From the NCBI RefSeq assembly GCF_003020115.1, contig NZ_PYFX01000002.1:434001-498000 (forward strand): 64,000 nt of DNA. Direction: 5' to 3'. The stretch's first letter is position 1, and every line of letters begins with the position of its first letter. The DNA is from Bradyrhizobium sp. MOS002 (GTDB lineage: Bacteria > Pseudomonadota > Alphaproteobacteria > Rhizobiales > Xanthobacteraceae). Of this stretch, positions 9,522-18,779 are shown piece after piece. Position numbers and translations under genes: made by a program. The notes below the pieces were generated by a model. It ran no database searches. It was not told the origin of the DNA and worked only from the letters and a program-made list of their open reading frames with translations.

Positions 9522-10887
9522 AGCGCTCGCTCAGCAATGTGTAGATCGCGCGCGCGGCCTGGCATTCGCCGCCCTCGGGGCGTGCGGGCTTCGCCGACGG
9601 CGTCCAGCCGTAGATGTCGACATGCAGCCAGCTCCTGGCCTGTTCGACGAAGCGTTGCAGGAACAGCGCGCAGATGATCGAGCCGGCAAAGCCGCCGGAC
9701 GGTGCGTTGGTGATGGTGGCCGTCTTGGAGTCCAGCCACGCATCGTAAGGCGGCCACAGCGGCATGCGCCACAGCGAATCGTTCTCCTTCGCCGCGCATC
9801 GTGCGACGTCGGCGGCAAGCGTCTCATCATTGGTGTAAAAGGGCGGTAAATCCGGCCCCAGCGCGACGCGTGCCGCTCCCGTCAGCGTGCCGAGATCGAT
9901 CAGCAGGTCCGGCTTTTCCTCGTCCGCCAGCGCCAGCGCGTCGGCGAGCACCAGCCGGCCCTCCGCGTCCGTATTGCCGATCTCAACCGTGATGCCCTTG
10001 CGCGAGGTGAAGATGTCGAGCGGGCGGAAGGCATTGCCCGCGACCGCGTTCTCCACGGCCGGAATCAGCACCCGCAGCCGCAACTTCAGCTTCGCATCCA
10101 TTACCATGCGCGCCAGCGCCAGCACGTTGGCGGCGCCCCCCATGTCCTTCTTCATGATCAGCATGCCGCTCGAAGGCTTCAGGTCGAGGCCGCCCGTATC
10201 GAAGCAGACGCCCTTGCCGACCAGCGTCACCTTGGGATGAGCGGGGTCGCCCCAGCCGATGTCGATCAGCCGCGGCGCGCGGCTAGATGCCATGCCGACG
10301 GCGTGGATCAGCGGAAAATCCGTCTTCAAGTCATCACCGATGGTGCAAGCAAAGCTTGCTCCGAATTCGGCGGCGAGATCTTGCGCGGCTGCGGCCAGCT
10401 CCTCCGGCCCCATGTCGTTGGCCGGCGTGTTGATGAGGTCGCGCGCCAGCATGGCGGCGTCTGCCATGCGGTTGATCTCGGTCGCATCGACGCCGTCGGG
10501 CGGCACGAGGCGGACCTCGGGGCGATCGGCCTTGCGGTAGCGGGCGAAGCGGTAGCTGCCGAGCGCGAAGGCGAGTGCGGCGAGCCGTGCATCGTGCGGC
10601 GCATTGGCGAAGCGATAGATGCCCGGCGGCAGCAGGCCGGGCAGGGCGCCCGGTCGGAACAGGTCGCGCGATCTTGCGCCTTCGTCCTCGAGCCCGAACA
10701 GCACTTGCGCGATCGCGCCATCGGGCGCGGGCAGCACGAGATAGCCGCCCGGCTTTGCGGTAAAAGCGCTCGCAGCGGCGAACTGGCGTTGCGCCGCCGG
10801 CAGCCGCTCGGCGACCTGATCCCAGCTCGACTTGGTGACGAAGGTGATCGGGATGGCGGTAGGCGACGTCTCGAAGACAGAAGGCAT
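9514..10887 (-). CDS. Leucyl aminopeptidase family (M17) protein
   Basis: Cytosolic zinc/manganese exopeptidase of 457 residues that removes N-terminal amino acids from peptides. The C-terminal catalytic domain shows the M17 signatures: the metal and substrate lysine region KGVCFDTGGLDLK, the KKDMGGAA segment, and NTDAEGRLVLADAL with the metal-binding Asp and Glu. The N-terminal regulatory domain is shorter than in E. coli PepA (about 500 residues), which fits the PepA/PepB-like subgroup of alphaproteobacteria. Coupled by overlap to the downstream C40 peptidase gene. Confidence 0.92.
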   Translation of the reverse strand: MPSVFETSPTAIPITFVTKSSWDQVAERLPAAQRQFAAASAFTAKPGGYLVLPAPDGAIAQVLFGLEDEGARSRDLFRPGALPGLLPPGIYRFANAPHDARLAALAFALGSYRFARYRKADRPEVRLVPPDGVDATEINRMADAAMLARDLINTPANDMGPEELAAAAQDLAAEFGASFACTIGDDLKTDFPLIHAVGMASSRAPRLIDIGWGDPAHPKVTLVGKGVCFDTGGLDLKPSSGMLIMKKDMGGAANVLALARMVMDAKLKLRLRVLIPAVENAVAGNAFRPLDIFTSRKGITVEIGNTDAEGRLVLADALALADEEKPDLLIDLGTLTGAARVALGPDLPPFYTNDETLAADVARCAAKENDSLWRMPLWPPYDAWLDSKTATITNAPSGGFAGSIICALFLQRFVEQARSWLHVDIYGWTPSAKPARPEGGECQAARAIYTLLSERYA

Positions 10888-11089
10888 TGGCGGGTCCGGA
10901 TCGTCGGATCGAGCAGGTCATACGAACGGACGAGATTTCGCAGAGTTTTGCCGCCGCTGCAATCAGCATTGCTGCCACCGTTCAGCGATCCGCTACTCGC
11001 AGCAAGGGGGCCATGCTAGGTTCCGGCAACGGCCGTCAGCTGCGGAGATCTCCGGCGGCCGACGACAAAGCCGGCCGGGAGGAAATGCA

Positions 11090-11293
11090 ATGGAATTCGT
11101 GTGGAGCGTGGTCACATTCATCGGCCAGGCGGTCGAGGCGATTTTTGGCTATGTCGAGCATCATCATTGGATATTCGCGTTCCTTGCCGGCGGTTACGTC
11201 TTCTATCTCCACGACCGCTCCGTTCACGCGCGGTTCGATGCACTGGACAAGCGCATTGACGAAATCCGCAAGCGGCTCGCCATCGAATATTGA
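11090..11293 (+). CDS. Small membrane protein, unknown function
   Basis: A 67-residue product with one hydrophobic segment (about 24-42) followed by a charged amphipathic stretch (about 43-65, RFDALDKRIDEIRKRL) that could form a short coiled coil. The ATG at 11090 has a GGGAGGA ribosome-binding site about 7 bases upstream, which decides the start against the longer open frame. I recognise no family. It stands alone, with 196 bases to the aminopeptidase start upstream and 284 bases to the phosphoesterase downstream. Confidence 0.65.
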   Translation: MEFVWSVVTFIGQAVEAIFGYVEHHHWIFAFLAGGYVFYLHDRSVHARFDALDKRIDEIRKRLAIEY

Positions 11294-11577
11294 GGGGTGA
11301 GCGAAACCGTCATCGGGCGGGCCCCGTATCTCATGCCAAGGACCGCGGTTCACACGAGCGGCCGCAGGGCTTTACTAGCGCTGCGGTTGTGGCATTATTG
11401 ACCAATATTTTAGATTGTGCCGTGCGGTTCTGCACGCACCGAGCGCAACAACGGGGCATGCGGTCGATTTTTACCCCGGCTCATCATGGCTCGGATTGAT
11501 ACCGGACTGAACCTGATCGTCGAAGGCATTTTTCTCATCGTTCGGGCGGCGCGGCATTCGCAAATGAGCGGCGCAAA

Positions 11578-13080
11578 ATGGATAGATCGTTCGTCATCGT
11601 ACAGATTTCCGACCTGCATCTGGACGGGTCGGGTCGGCTGCTTGCGACGATCGAGACGCTCAATGCCGCAATTCGCGAGAGGATGGCGGACTTCGCGGAC
11701 ATTCCCGATCGCATCCTGCTGATCACCGGCGATCTCGTGGACGACCCGACGCCACCTGCGCTCGACGAAGCGCTCGCCGTCATTGCGTCCTTCCGGCAGA
11801 CCGGGCTGTTCACCGACATCCAGGCAATTGCCGGCAATCACGACGTCAAGCGCCCGAGCCAGCGTGCAGGCCGCCACGATGTCTATGATTACCTGCATTT
11901 GCCGCGGACCTCGAAGAGCGTCTACTACCGTCAGGCCGGCCTCGATCTGGTGCTGCTGGATTCCAACCGCGCGAGCCTCACGACGCTCGCGAGCAACAAC
12001 ATCGACCAGAGCGCCTATAACGCCATGGTTTCGGATTCCGCGCGGCTGAGCGTCGAGCTCGCGGGCAGCCTCGGGGCGGGCGGCCGCGCCGATTATGCCG
12101 AGCCGGCGGAAAACCTCGTGCGTGTGCTGGCGCTGCACCATCATCCACTGCCGCAGGCGACCGGAGAGGGAAAGCGGTTTCTCGGAGTGCCCGACGAACC
12201 GTTGATGTATCTCGCCGCGCCCGCAACCTTTCTCGAAGCAGCGACGTCGCTCAACGTCGATCTGGTTCTGCACGGACACCGGCATGTCGAAGGACTGACG
12301 CGCTATTCGATTCCCGATCCGCGCGCCACGTCGAGCGAGAGCGATGAAACATTCTGGCGCACGATCTACGTCTTGTCCTGTCCATCATCGACCGGGCAGG
12401 CCGGTGACGACGCCGGGTTCAACGTCATCCATTTCGGCCCGATGTCCCATGGTGGCCGCACCGAGTATCGCTTTGCGATCGCCCGCTACTCACGCCCGCG
12501 CAAGGATGGTGTCTTCAGGTCGCTCGATTCCAACCTGCCGCACGGCGTCGTCAGGCTGCCGGCTGGGCGCGATTTTTCCCGAGATCCGGCCGTCCAGTCG
12601 GGCATCGAGATCGACGCATGCACGACGCTGAAACGGGATCAGGTCGCAGCATTCGCTCGCCGGCTCCTGCTGCGCCGCGCCTTCTACGCCGACGGCGAGG
12701 CGGCTTGGGCCGATTTGCTCCACGTTTATCTCGTGACCTCCCACGCCTGGGCCGATCTCGAAAGCAAGTTCTCGAGATCCGCACGCAAGCATGACGTCGA
12801 AGCTGCGGCCGTGGTGACATCGCTACTACGCCGGTTGATCGAGCAATCCGCAAATGTGCTCGGCATCGACGACGTTCAGCTCGACGAGCTCCACGCGAGG
12901 CGTCTGGTCAATCGTGACGATCTTCGGCGCGAATTGCCGAGGGCGGCGCGTCCGGGCATCGATGTCGAGATCGAGACGCGGCAACGACTGCAATTGCTGC
13001 GGGACCTGAACGAACAGGCGAAGGCGCTCGGCCTCGATGCGGGTCTCGGCGGCGTGGTGCCGCCGCAGGCGCCGCAGTGA
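11578..13080 (+). CDS. Calcineurin-like metallophosphoesterase with extra C-terminal domain
   Basis: A 500-residue protein. The N-terminal 290 or so residues carry the dinuclear metal site: D12-x-H14 in SDLHLDG, D52 in ITGDLVDD, N87-H88-D89 in AGNHDV, a histidine-rich HHHPLP segment and H234-R-H236 in LHGHRH. Substrate cannot be told; relatives hydrolyse cyclic nucleotides, phospholipid heads or nucleic acid ends. The last 200 or so residues are mainly helical and charged and match nothing I recognise. No signal peptide, so cytoplasmic. The 284-base leader holds no other gene that I can support. Confidence 0.8.
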   Translation: MDRSFVIVQISDLHLDGSGRLLATIETLNAAIRERMADFADIPDRILLITGDLVDDPTPPALDEALAVIASFRQTGLFTDIQAIAGNHDVKRPSQRAGRHDVYDYLHLPRTSKSVYYRQAGLDLVLLDSNRASLTTLASNNIDQSAYNAMVSDSARLSVELAGSLGAGGRADYAEPAENLVRVLALHHHPLPQATGEGKRFLGVPDEPLMYLAAPATFLEAATSLNVDLVLHGHRHVEGLTRYSIPDPRATSSESDETFWRTIYVLSCPSSTGQAGDDAGFNVIHFGPMSHGGRTEYRFAIARYSRPRKDGVFRSLDSNLPHGVVRLPAGRDFSRDPAVQSGIEIDACTTLKRDQVAAFARRLLLRRAFYADGEAAWADLLHVYLVTSHAWADLESKFSRSARKHDVEAAAVVTSLLRRLIEQSANVLGIDDVQLDELHARRLVNRDDLRRELPRAARPGIDVEIETRQRLQLLRDLNEQAKALGLDAGLGGVVPPQAPQ

Positions 13081-13174
13081 CGGGAGCGGGTCCGAGGCAT
13101 TAACCGGCCGTTAGGGTTAACAGTCTATTGCTGGCGCGTTCGGCTCGATCAATCAGCTCGAGAGTCAAAGCGTC

Positions 13175-13987
13175 ATGCGTCAACGGTTCAGTCTTGTCCG
13201 GCTTCTTGCGTCCACCTCGCTGGTCGCGGCGGTGGCCATGGGCCTCGGCGGCTGCACGGCGATGTCGAAACTCTCCGACGTCACGGGCTCGGTCGAGCCG
13301 CGGGCGGAAGCCGCTCCCACCGATCCGGCGCGTGCTGCCGAAGTCTATGGCGAGCGCTACCGTGCCAACCCCAAGGACGCCGACGCGGCGCTTGCCTACG
13401 GTCAGGCCTTGCGCGCCAACGGCCAGCGCGCCCAGGCCGCCGCCGTGCTCGAGCAGGCGACCATCGCCAATCCGGGCAACAGGGCGCTGATGGCCCAATA
13501 CGGCCGCGCGCTCTCCGACAACGGCAATTTCCAGCAAGCCTTCGACGTGCTGACGAAGGCGCATTCGCCCGACAACCCAGATTGGCGGCTGCTCTCGGTG
13601 CAGGGGACCGCGCTCGATCAGATGGGCCGTCACGAAGAAGCACGCGCCTATTATGCGAGCGCGCTCAAGATCGCGCCTGGCGATCCCGGCGTGCTCTCCA
13701 ATCTTGGCCTGTCCTACATGTTGTCGAGAGACCTACCGAAGGCTGAAGACGCGCTGCGGCAAGCCTATGCCTCGCCCCGCGCAAACGCGCGGGTGCGGCA
13801 AAATCTGGGTCTGGTCGTCGGTCTCCAAGGCCGCTTCGCTGAAGCCGAGACCATCGTGAAGGCCGACCTGCCGCCGGAGCAGGCTGCGGCCAATGTCGCC
13901 TATCTCAAGGAAATGTTGACCCGCAGCGACGTCAGGCGGGGTACGCCGAAGCGGACTCCGGTCGCTTCGCTCGGCCAGCCCGACTGA
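13175..13987 (+). CDS. tadD: TadD-like tetratricopeptide lipoprotein of the Flp pilus
   Basis: A 270-residue protein with a lipoprotein signal (lipobox LGGC, Cys about residue 26) and four or more TPR units between about residues 45 and 220. TadD proteins help assembly of the CpaC secretin in the outer membrane. It lies head-to-tail with the minus-strand tad operon (convergent with tadC), so it has its own promoter somewhere in 13081-13174. The ATG at 13175 places the basic MRQR just before the hydrophobic core. Confidence 0.85.
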   Translation: MRQRFSLVRLLASTSLVAAVAMGLGGCTAMSKLSDVTGSVEPRAEAAPTDPARAAEVYGERYRANPKDADAALAYGQALRANGQRAQAAAVLEQATIANPGNRALMAQYGRALSDNGNFQQAFDVLTKAHSPDNPDWRLLSVQGTALDQMGRHEEARAYYASALKIAPGDPGVLSNLGLSYMLSRDLPKAEDALRQAYASPRANARVRQNLGLVVGLQGRFAEAETIVKADLPPEQAAANVAYLKEMLTRSDVRRGTPKRTPVASLGQPD

Positions 13988-14018
13988 TCAGACGCAATCG
14001 TCCAATCTTGAAGGCAGC

Positions 14019-14040
14019 CGCGGACCGTGCGCGGTCCGCG
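14019..14040. terminator. Hairpin between convergent tadD and tadC
   Basis: A perfect 9-bp G+C-rich stem (14019-14027 with 14032-14040) and a 4-base loop in the 60-base gap between two convergent genes. There is no clear T run on either side, so it may act with other signals or only protect RNA ends. Confidence 0.45.
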
Positions 14041-14047
14041 TCTAACG

Positions 14048-15022
14048 TCATTGCATCTCGGTGACCTTGATACCGGTCGGTCCGAGGATGACGACGAACA
14101 GCACCGGCAGGAAGAACAGGATCATCGGTACCGTCAGCTTCGGCGGCAGTGCTGCTGCCTTTTTCTCGGCCTCGTTCATGCGCATGTCGCGATTTTCCTG
14201 CGCCATCACCCGCAAGGATTGGCCGAGCGGGGTGCCGTAACGCTCCGCCTGCTGGAGCGCGAGACATACCGACTTGACGCCCTCGAGTCCGGTGCGCCGC
14301 GCGAGGTTCTCGTAGGCGACCTTGCGATCCTGCAAATAGGACAACTCGGCCGTGGTCAGGGTGAACTCCTCCGACAGCGCGATCGACTGGCCCACGATTT
14401 CGACCGCGACCTTCCGGAACGCCATCTCGATCGACATGCCGGATTCGATGCAGATCAGGAGCAGGTCGAGCGCATCGGGAAAGGCGCGCTTGATCGAGAG
14501 TTGGCGCTTGGAGATCGCGTTCCTGAGGAACAGCATCGGCGCCTGAAGTCCGAGATAGGCCGCACCGACGCAGATGCCGATCTTGATCGGCATCGACTGC
14601 TGCATATGCGCGATCAGGAACACGTAGACGACCGAACCGACGAACAGCACGATCGGGGCAACCAGACGGGCAAACAGGAAGGTGATGTAGGGCGCGTGGC
14701 CCCGATAGCCTGCCATGATGAGCTTGTCCCGCGCGGCTTCCTGCGCGAGCCATTTGGTCAGGTTGAAGTCGTCGACGACCTTCGAGACGAGCTGCTTCGG
14801 CGTCTGGCGCAGCGAGACTTTTTCACTCTTGTGGAGGCGCTCGCGCTCGCGCTGCCGGATGCGCTCACGTTCGTTCGCCACCGCCTTCATGCGCTTGGAA
14901 AGGCCCTCGCCGGCGAACAGCGGCATCACGAGGGTATAGACGGTGGCGCTGGCGGCAACGGCCGCCAGCAGCATCGTCATGAAGTGGACGTCATGAAGTT
15001 TCGCAACGAGGAACTCTACCAT
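14048..15022 (-). CDS. tadC: Flp pilus inner-membrane platform protein TadC
   Basis: Type II secretion F-domain protein of 324 residues, the second platform subunit on which pilin is assembled. It has an N-terminal helix, a cytoplasmic basic region, two helices at about 110-160, the T2SF domain at about 180-310 (FPDALDLLLICIESGMSIEMA), and a C-terminal helix. Ten bases separate it from tadB upstream, as part of the minus-strand operon 22.5 to 14.0 kb. Confidence 0.93.
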   Translation of the reverse strand: MVEFLVAKLHDVHFMTMLLAAVAASATVYTLVMPLFAGEGLSKRMKAVANERERIRQRERERLHKSEKVSLRQTPKQLVSKVVDDFNLTKWLAQEAARDKLIMAGYRGHAPYITFLFARLVAPIVLFVGSVVYVFLIAHMQQSMPIKIGICVGAAYLGLQAPMLFLRNAISKRQLSIKRAFPDALDLLLICIESGMSIEMAFRKVAVEIVGQSIALSEEFTLTTAELSYLQDRKVAYENLARRTGLEGVKSVCLALQQAERYGTPLGQSLRVMAQENRDMRMNEAEKKAAALPPKLTVPMILFFLPVLFVVILGPTGIKVTEMQ

Positions 15023-15031
15023 AAGGCACCA

Positions 15032-16009
15032 TCAGAAGTCGAAATTGATCATCTTCTTCATCACCATGATGCCAATCGACATCCAGACGACGCAGCCGAC
15101 CAGCATGAGCTGGCCGGTGGGATGAGTCCAAAGCATCGAGATATATCCCGGCGTTGTGAGGTAGACGAGGAACATCACGATCGGCGGCAGCGAGCCGATG
15201 ATTCCGGCCGAGGCCTTGGCTTCCATCGACATCGCCTGGATCTTCTCTTTCATCTTTTTGCGGTCGCGCAGCACCTTGGAAAGGTTGCCGAGTGCTTCGG
15301 AGAGGTTGCCGCCCGATTTCTGCTGGATCGAGATGACGATGCCGAAGAAATTGGCCTCGGGCAGCGGCATCCGATCGTAGAGCCGCGTGCAGGCCTCGCC
15401 GAGCGGCATGCCGATCGCCTGCGTTTCGATGATGGACAGAAACTCGGAGCGTAGCGGCTCCGGCGCGTCGGCGGCGACGACCTTGATCGATTCGAACAGC
15501 GGGAGGCCCGCCTTGATGCCGCGGACGATCACGTCGACCGCGTCGGGCAAGGCTTTCAGGAATTTGGCTTCGCGGCGCTTCTTCATGAAGCCCAGCGCCC
15601 AGCGGGGCAGACCGAAGCCGCCGGCAAAAGCGAGGCCGGCGGCACCGAGTAGGCCGCCCCCGATGAACAAGGCGACAGCAAACAGCACGCCCGCCACGAC
15701 GGCGGACACGATCCAGAATTTCTGCGGCGCCCAGTCGAGGCCGGCCTGCGCCAGGCGAACACTGAGCGGTACGCTCTTCTCCTGCTGGCGCCGCGCCTCG
15801 AGATCCTTGAGCGAGGTCTCGACCTGCTCGCGGCGCGAGCGCTGCGTCTTCTCGGCCGCGCGGGCCGTGGGCGCCTCTGCCCGCGAGATCGAGGCGCGGC
15901 GGCTCTCGGCCTTCCGTTCCCCGGACAGCATTGGATAAAGGAAAACCCAGGCGAGGCCGCCGACGGCGGCGGTCGCAAGGAAGGCGAGGGCAAGGACTTG
16001 CATGTTCAT
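15032..16009 (-). CDS. tadB: Flp pilus inner-membrane platform protein TadB
   Basis: First T2SF-domain platform protein, 325 residues from the ATG at 16009 (MNMQVLALAF). The open frame runs 20 codons further up, into the end of cpaF, but the chosen start puts the membrane helix (3-24) first. The T2SF motif is LPDAVDVIVRGIKAGLPLFE, and paired helices lie near 95-125 and at the C-terminus. With TadC and the ATPase CpaF it forms the pilus motor. Confidence 0.93.
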   Translation of the reverse strand: MNMQVLALAFLATAAVGGLAWVFLYPMLSGERKAESRRASISRAEAPTARAAEKTQRSRREQVETSLKDLEARRQQEKSVPLSVRLAQAGLDWAPQKFWIVSAVVAGVLFAVALFIGGGLLGAAGLAFAGGFGLPRWALGFMKKRREAKFLKALPDAVDVIVRGIKAGLPLFESIKVVAADAPEPLRSEFLSIIETQAIGMPLGEACTRLYDRMPLPEANFFGIVISIQQKSGGNLSEALGNLSKVLRDRKKMKEKIQAMSMEAKASAGIIGSLPPIVMFLVYLTTPGYISMLWTHPTGQLMLVGCVVWMSIGIMVMKKMINFDF

Positions 16010-16025
16010 GGCTGCACTGACCTGC

Positions 16026-17489
16026 TCACGTCGTGGGCGCCACTTCCGCGGCGTCGAGCGCCGCGGCAAGGCGCTTCTCTTCGCCGTAATAGCGGGCGCG
16101 TTCCCAGAATTTCGGGCGGCCGATTCCGGTCGACCGGTGCCGGCCGATGATCTTGCCGTTGGCGTCCTCGCCGACCATGTCGTAGAGGAAGACGTCCTGG
16201 GTGATGATGGTGTCGCCTTCCATGCCCATCACCTCTGTGATGTGGGTGATGCGGCGCGAACCGTCGCGCAGGCGCGCGGCCTGGACGATGACGTCGATCG
16301 AGGCGCAGATCATCTCGCGGATGGTGCGTGAAGGCAGGGAGAAGCCGCCCATCGTGATCATGGATTCGCAGCGCGATAGCGCCTCGCGCGGATTGTTGGC
16401 GTGCAGCGTGCCCATCGAGCCGTCATGGCCGGTGTTCATGGCCTGGAGCAGGTCGAACGCCTCGGGTCCGCGGACTTCGCCGACGATGATGCGCTCGGGA
16501 CGCATACGCAGGCAGTTGCGCACCAGCTCGCGCATGGTGACCTGGCCCTCGCCCTCGATGTTGGGCGGGCGGGTTTCCAGTCGGACCACGTGCGGCTGCT
16601 GGAGCTGGAGTTCGGCGGCGTCTTCGCAGGTGATGACGCGCTCGTCGTGCTCGATGTAGTTGGTCAGGCAGTTGAGCAACGTGGTTTTGCCCGAGCCAGT
16701 ACCGCCGGAGATCAGCACGTTGCAGCGGACGCGGCCGATGATCTGGAGGATTTCCGCGCCCTCCGGTGAGATTGCGCCGAACTTGACGAGCTGATCGAGC
16801 GTCAGCTTGTCCTTCTTGAACTTGCGGATGGTGAGAGTGGGGCCGTCGATCGACAGCGGGGGCACGATGGCGTTGACGCGGGAGCCATCGGCCAGGCGCG
16901 CGTCGCAGATCGGCGAGGATTCGTCGACGCGCCGGCCGACCTGGCTGACGATACGCTGGCAGATGTTGAGGAGCTGCTGGTTGTCGCGGAAGCGGATACC
17001 GGTGCGTTGGATCTTGCCGGCGACCTCGATGTAGACGGTGTCGGCGCCGTTGACCATGATGTCGGCGATGTCGTCGCGCGACAACAGCGGCTCCAGCGGA
17101 CCATAGCCGAGGACGTCATTGCAGATGTCATCGAGCAGCTCTTCCTGCTCGGCGATCGACATCACGATGTTCTTGATCGCGATGATCTCGTTGACGATGT
17201 CCCGGATTTCCTCGCGCGCGGACTCCGAATCGAGCTTGGCGAGCTGGGCCAGGTCGATGGCCTCGATCAGCGCGCCGAAAATGGTCGCCTTGACCTCGTA
17301 ATAATTGTCCGAGCGGCGGGCTTCCATGGTCGGCGCAGGCTTCGCCGGGGCAAGCGGCGGAGAGGAGACTGCCGGCGGCGGCGGCACGCGCGACACAGCG
17401 GGCGCCGAAGCCTGGGGAGGCTCTGACGACACGGCACCGGGCTTCGGGGCCCGAGGGTCGGTGTCTGTTCCGCTACGCTTACCGAACAC
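16026..17489 (-). CDS. cpaF: Flp pilus assembly ATPase CpaF/TadA
   Basis: Secretion ATPase of the PilT/VirB11 superfamily, 487 residues, which powers extension and, in this family, retraction of Flp pili. Residues 1-60 are a proline-rich linker. Then comes the N-domain, and the ATPase core has Walker [10 protein letters not shown] at 262-270, the Asp/Glu box [12 protein letters not shown] and a His-box (GTLHANNP). Start is GTG at 17489 with GGAG 7 bases upstream. It lies between cpaE and tadB in one operon. Confidence 0.95.
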   Translation of the reverse strand: MFGKRSGTDTDPRAPKPGAVSSEPPQASAPAVSRVPPPPAVSSPPLAPAKPAPTMEARRSDNYYEVKATIFGALIEAIDLAQLAKLDSESAREEIRDIVNEIIAIKNIVMSIAEQEELLDDICNDVLGYGPLEPLLSRDDIADIMVNGADTVYIEVAGKIQRTGIRFRDNQQLLNICQRIVSQVGRRVDESSPICDARLADGSRVNAIVPPLSIDGPTLTIRKFKKDKLTLDQLVKFGAISPEGAEILQIIGRVRCNVLISGGTGSGKTTLLNCLTNYIEHDERVITCEDAAELQLQQPHVVRLETRPPNIEGEGQVTMRELVRNCLRMRPERIIVGEVRGPEAFDLLQAMNTGHDGSMGTLHANNPREALSRCESMITMGGFSLPSRTIREMICASIDVIVQAARLRDGSRRITHITEVMGMEGDTIITQDVFLYDMVGEDANGKIIGRHRSTGIGRPKFWERARYYGEEKRLAAALDAAEVAPTT

Positions 17490-17510
17490 TTAAGAACTCC
17501 ATGCGGCGAC

Positions 17511-18779
17511 CTATTTTCCCCGCAACTTCTCAATCAGGGGTGAAAGCAGGGACGACTTTTGCTTCTTCGTTTCGCTGCGGCCGGTCAGGCGCTGGGCGAT
17601 CTGAAGGAACATCTCGATTGACTTATGATTGGCCGAGATCTCCGCGATCATCTGGCCGTTATTGGCCGCCGAGCCGAAGATCTGCGGCTCGAACGGGATC
17701 GAGACGACCGGCTGGCTCTCGATCGCCTTGGCGAACTCCGCCGCGGCGATTTCGGGCCGTTTCGGCACGCCGACCTGGTTCAGGCAGTAGAGCGGCGGAC
17801 GGTCGTTGGGGCGCGCGGCCTTCAGGAGATCGAACAGGTTCTTGGTGTTGCGCAAATTAGCGAGGTCGGGCGCCGCCACGATCAGGATGTCGTCCGCTCC
17901 GATCAGGGCGCGTTTCGTCCAGCCCGACCATTGGTGCGGAACGTCGAGCACGATGCAGGGCATGGTGGAGCGCAGCGTGTCGAACACGGCATCGAAGGCG
18001 TCGGCACCGAAATCATAGACCCGGTCGAGCGTCGCCGGCGCCGCCAGCAGGCTGAGGTGGTCGGTGCATTTCGACAGCAGGCGATCGATGAAGGCGGTAT
18101 CGACGCGATCGGGCGAGAACACGGCGTCGGCAATACCCTGTGGCGGATCCTGGTTATAGTCGAGCCCGGCAGTGCCGAAGGCAAGGTCGAGGTCGGCGAC
18201 GACCGCGTCCATCGCGAGATCGCGGGCGATCGCCCAGGCGACGTTGTGGGAGATGGTTGACGCGCCGACGCCGCCCTTGGCGCCGACCACGGCGATGATG
18301 CGGCCGACGGCCTTGGCTTCCGGCGCAGAGAACAGGTTGCAGATCGAGCGCACGACGTCGATCGCACCGACCGGCGCGAGCACGTAGTCGCTGACGCCGC
18401 GGCGCACCAGCTCGCGGTAGAGCATGACGTCGTTGATGCGGCCGATCACGACCACGCGGGTGCCGGCGTCGCAGACGGTCGCGAGATGGTCGAGCCCGCC
18501 CAGGAGGTCGTTGCGGCCGTCGCTTTCGAGCACGATCACGTTCGGCGTAGGTGCCGAGCGGTAGGCTTCGACCGCAGCCGCCATACCGCCCATCTGGATC
18601 TTCAGATGGGCCTTGCCGAGACGGCGATCTTCGCCGGCCGACTGCACGGCGGCCGCCGTTTCCACGGTCTCGCAGAAAGCCTGGACGGAAACGCGGGGCG
18701 CAGGCGCAATATGCTCCTCGACCGGCGGGAGCGATGCCTCGGACTGCTCTTCTTGGGGCTGGCGAGCGTAGCTGATCAT
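17511..18779 (-). CDS. cpaE: Flp pilus polar-localisation ATPase CpaE/TadZ
   Basis: MinD/ParA-like protein of 422 residues that places the pilus machine in the cell. It has an atypical receiver-like domain (about 55-155) and then the ATPase with a deviant Walker A, GAKGGVGAST, at about 166-175. The signature lysine (K168) is present, but the usual P-loop lysine is alanine, as in other CpaE proteins, so nucleotide turnover may be weak. Its start overlaps the cpaD stop (ATGA), giving translational coupling. Confidence 0.92.
   Translation of the reverse strand: MISYARQPQEEQSEASLPPVEEHIAPAPRVSVQAFCETVETAAAVQSAGEDRRLGKAHLKIQMGGMAAAVEAYRSAPTPNVIVLESDGRNDLLGGLDHLATVCDAGTRVVVIGRINDVMLYRELVRRGVSDYVLAPVGAIDVVRSICNLFSAPEAKAVGRIIAVVGAKGGVGASTISHNVAWAIARDLAMDAVVADLDLAFGTAGLDYNQDPPQGIADAVFSPDRVDTAFIDRLLSKCTDHLSLLAAPATLDRVYDFGADAFDAVFDTLRSTMPCIVLDVPHQWSGWTKRALIGADDILIVAAPDLANLRNTKNLFDLLKAARPNDRPPLYCLNQVGVPKRPEIAAAEFAKAIESQPVVSIPFEPQIFGSAANNGQMIAEISANHKSIEMFLQIAQRLTGRSETKKQKSSLLSPLIEKLRGK

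Noticed and set aside
17511..18779. Inactivated CpaE because the P-loop lysine is alanine
   Set aside because: The same change is usual in CpaE/TadZ proteins, so it is a family trait and not a lesion here.
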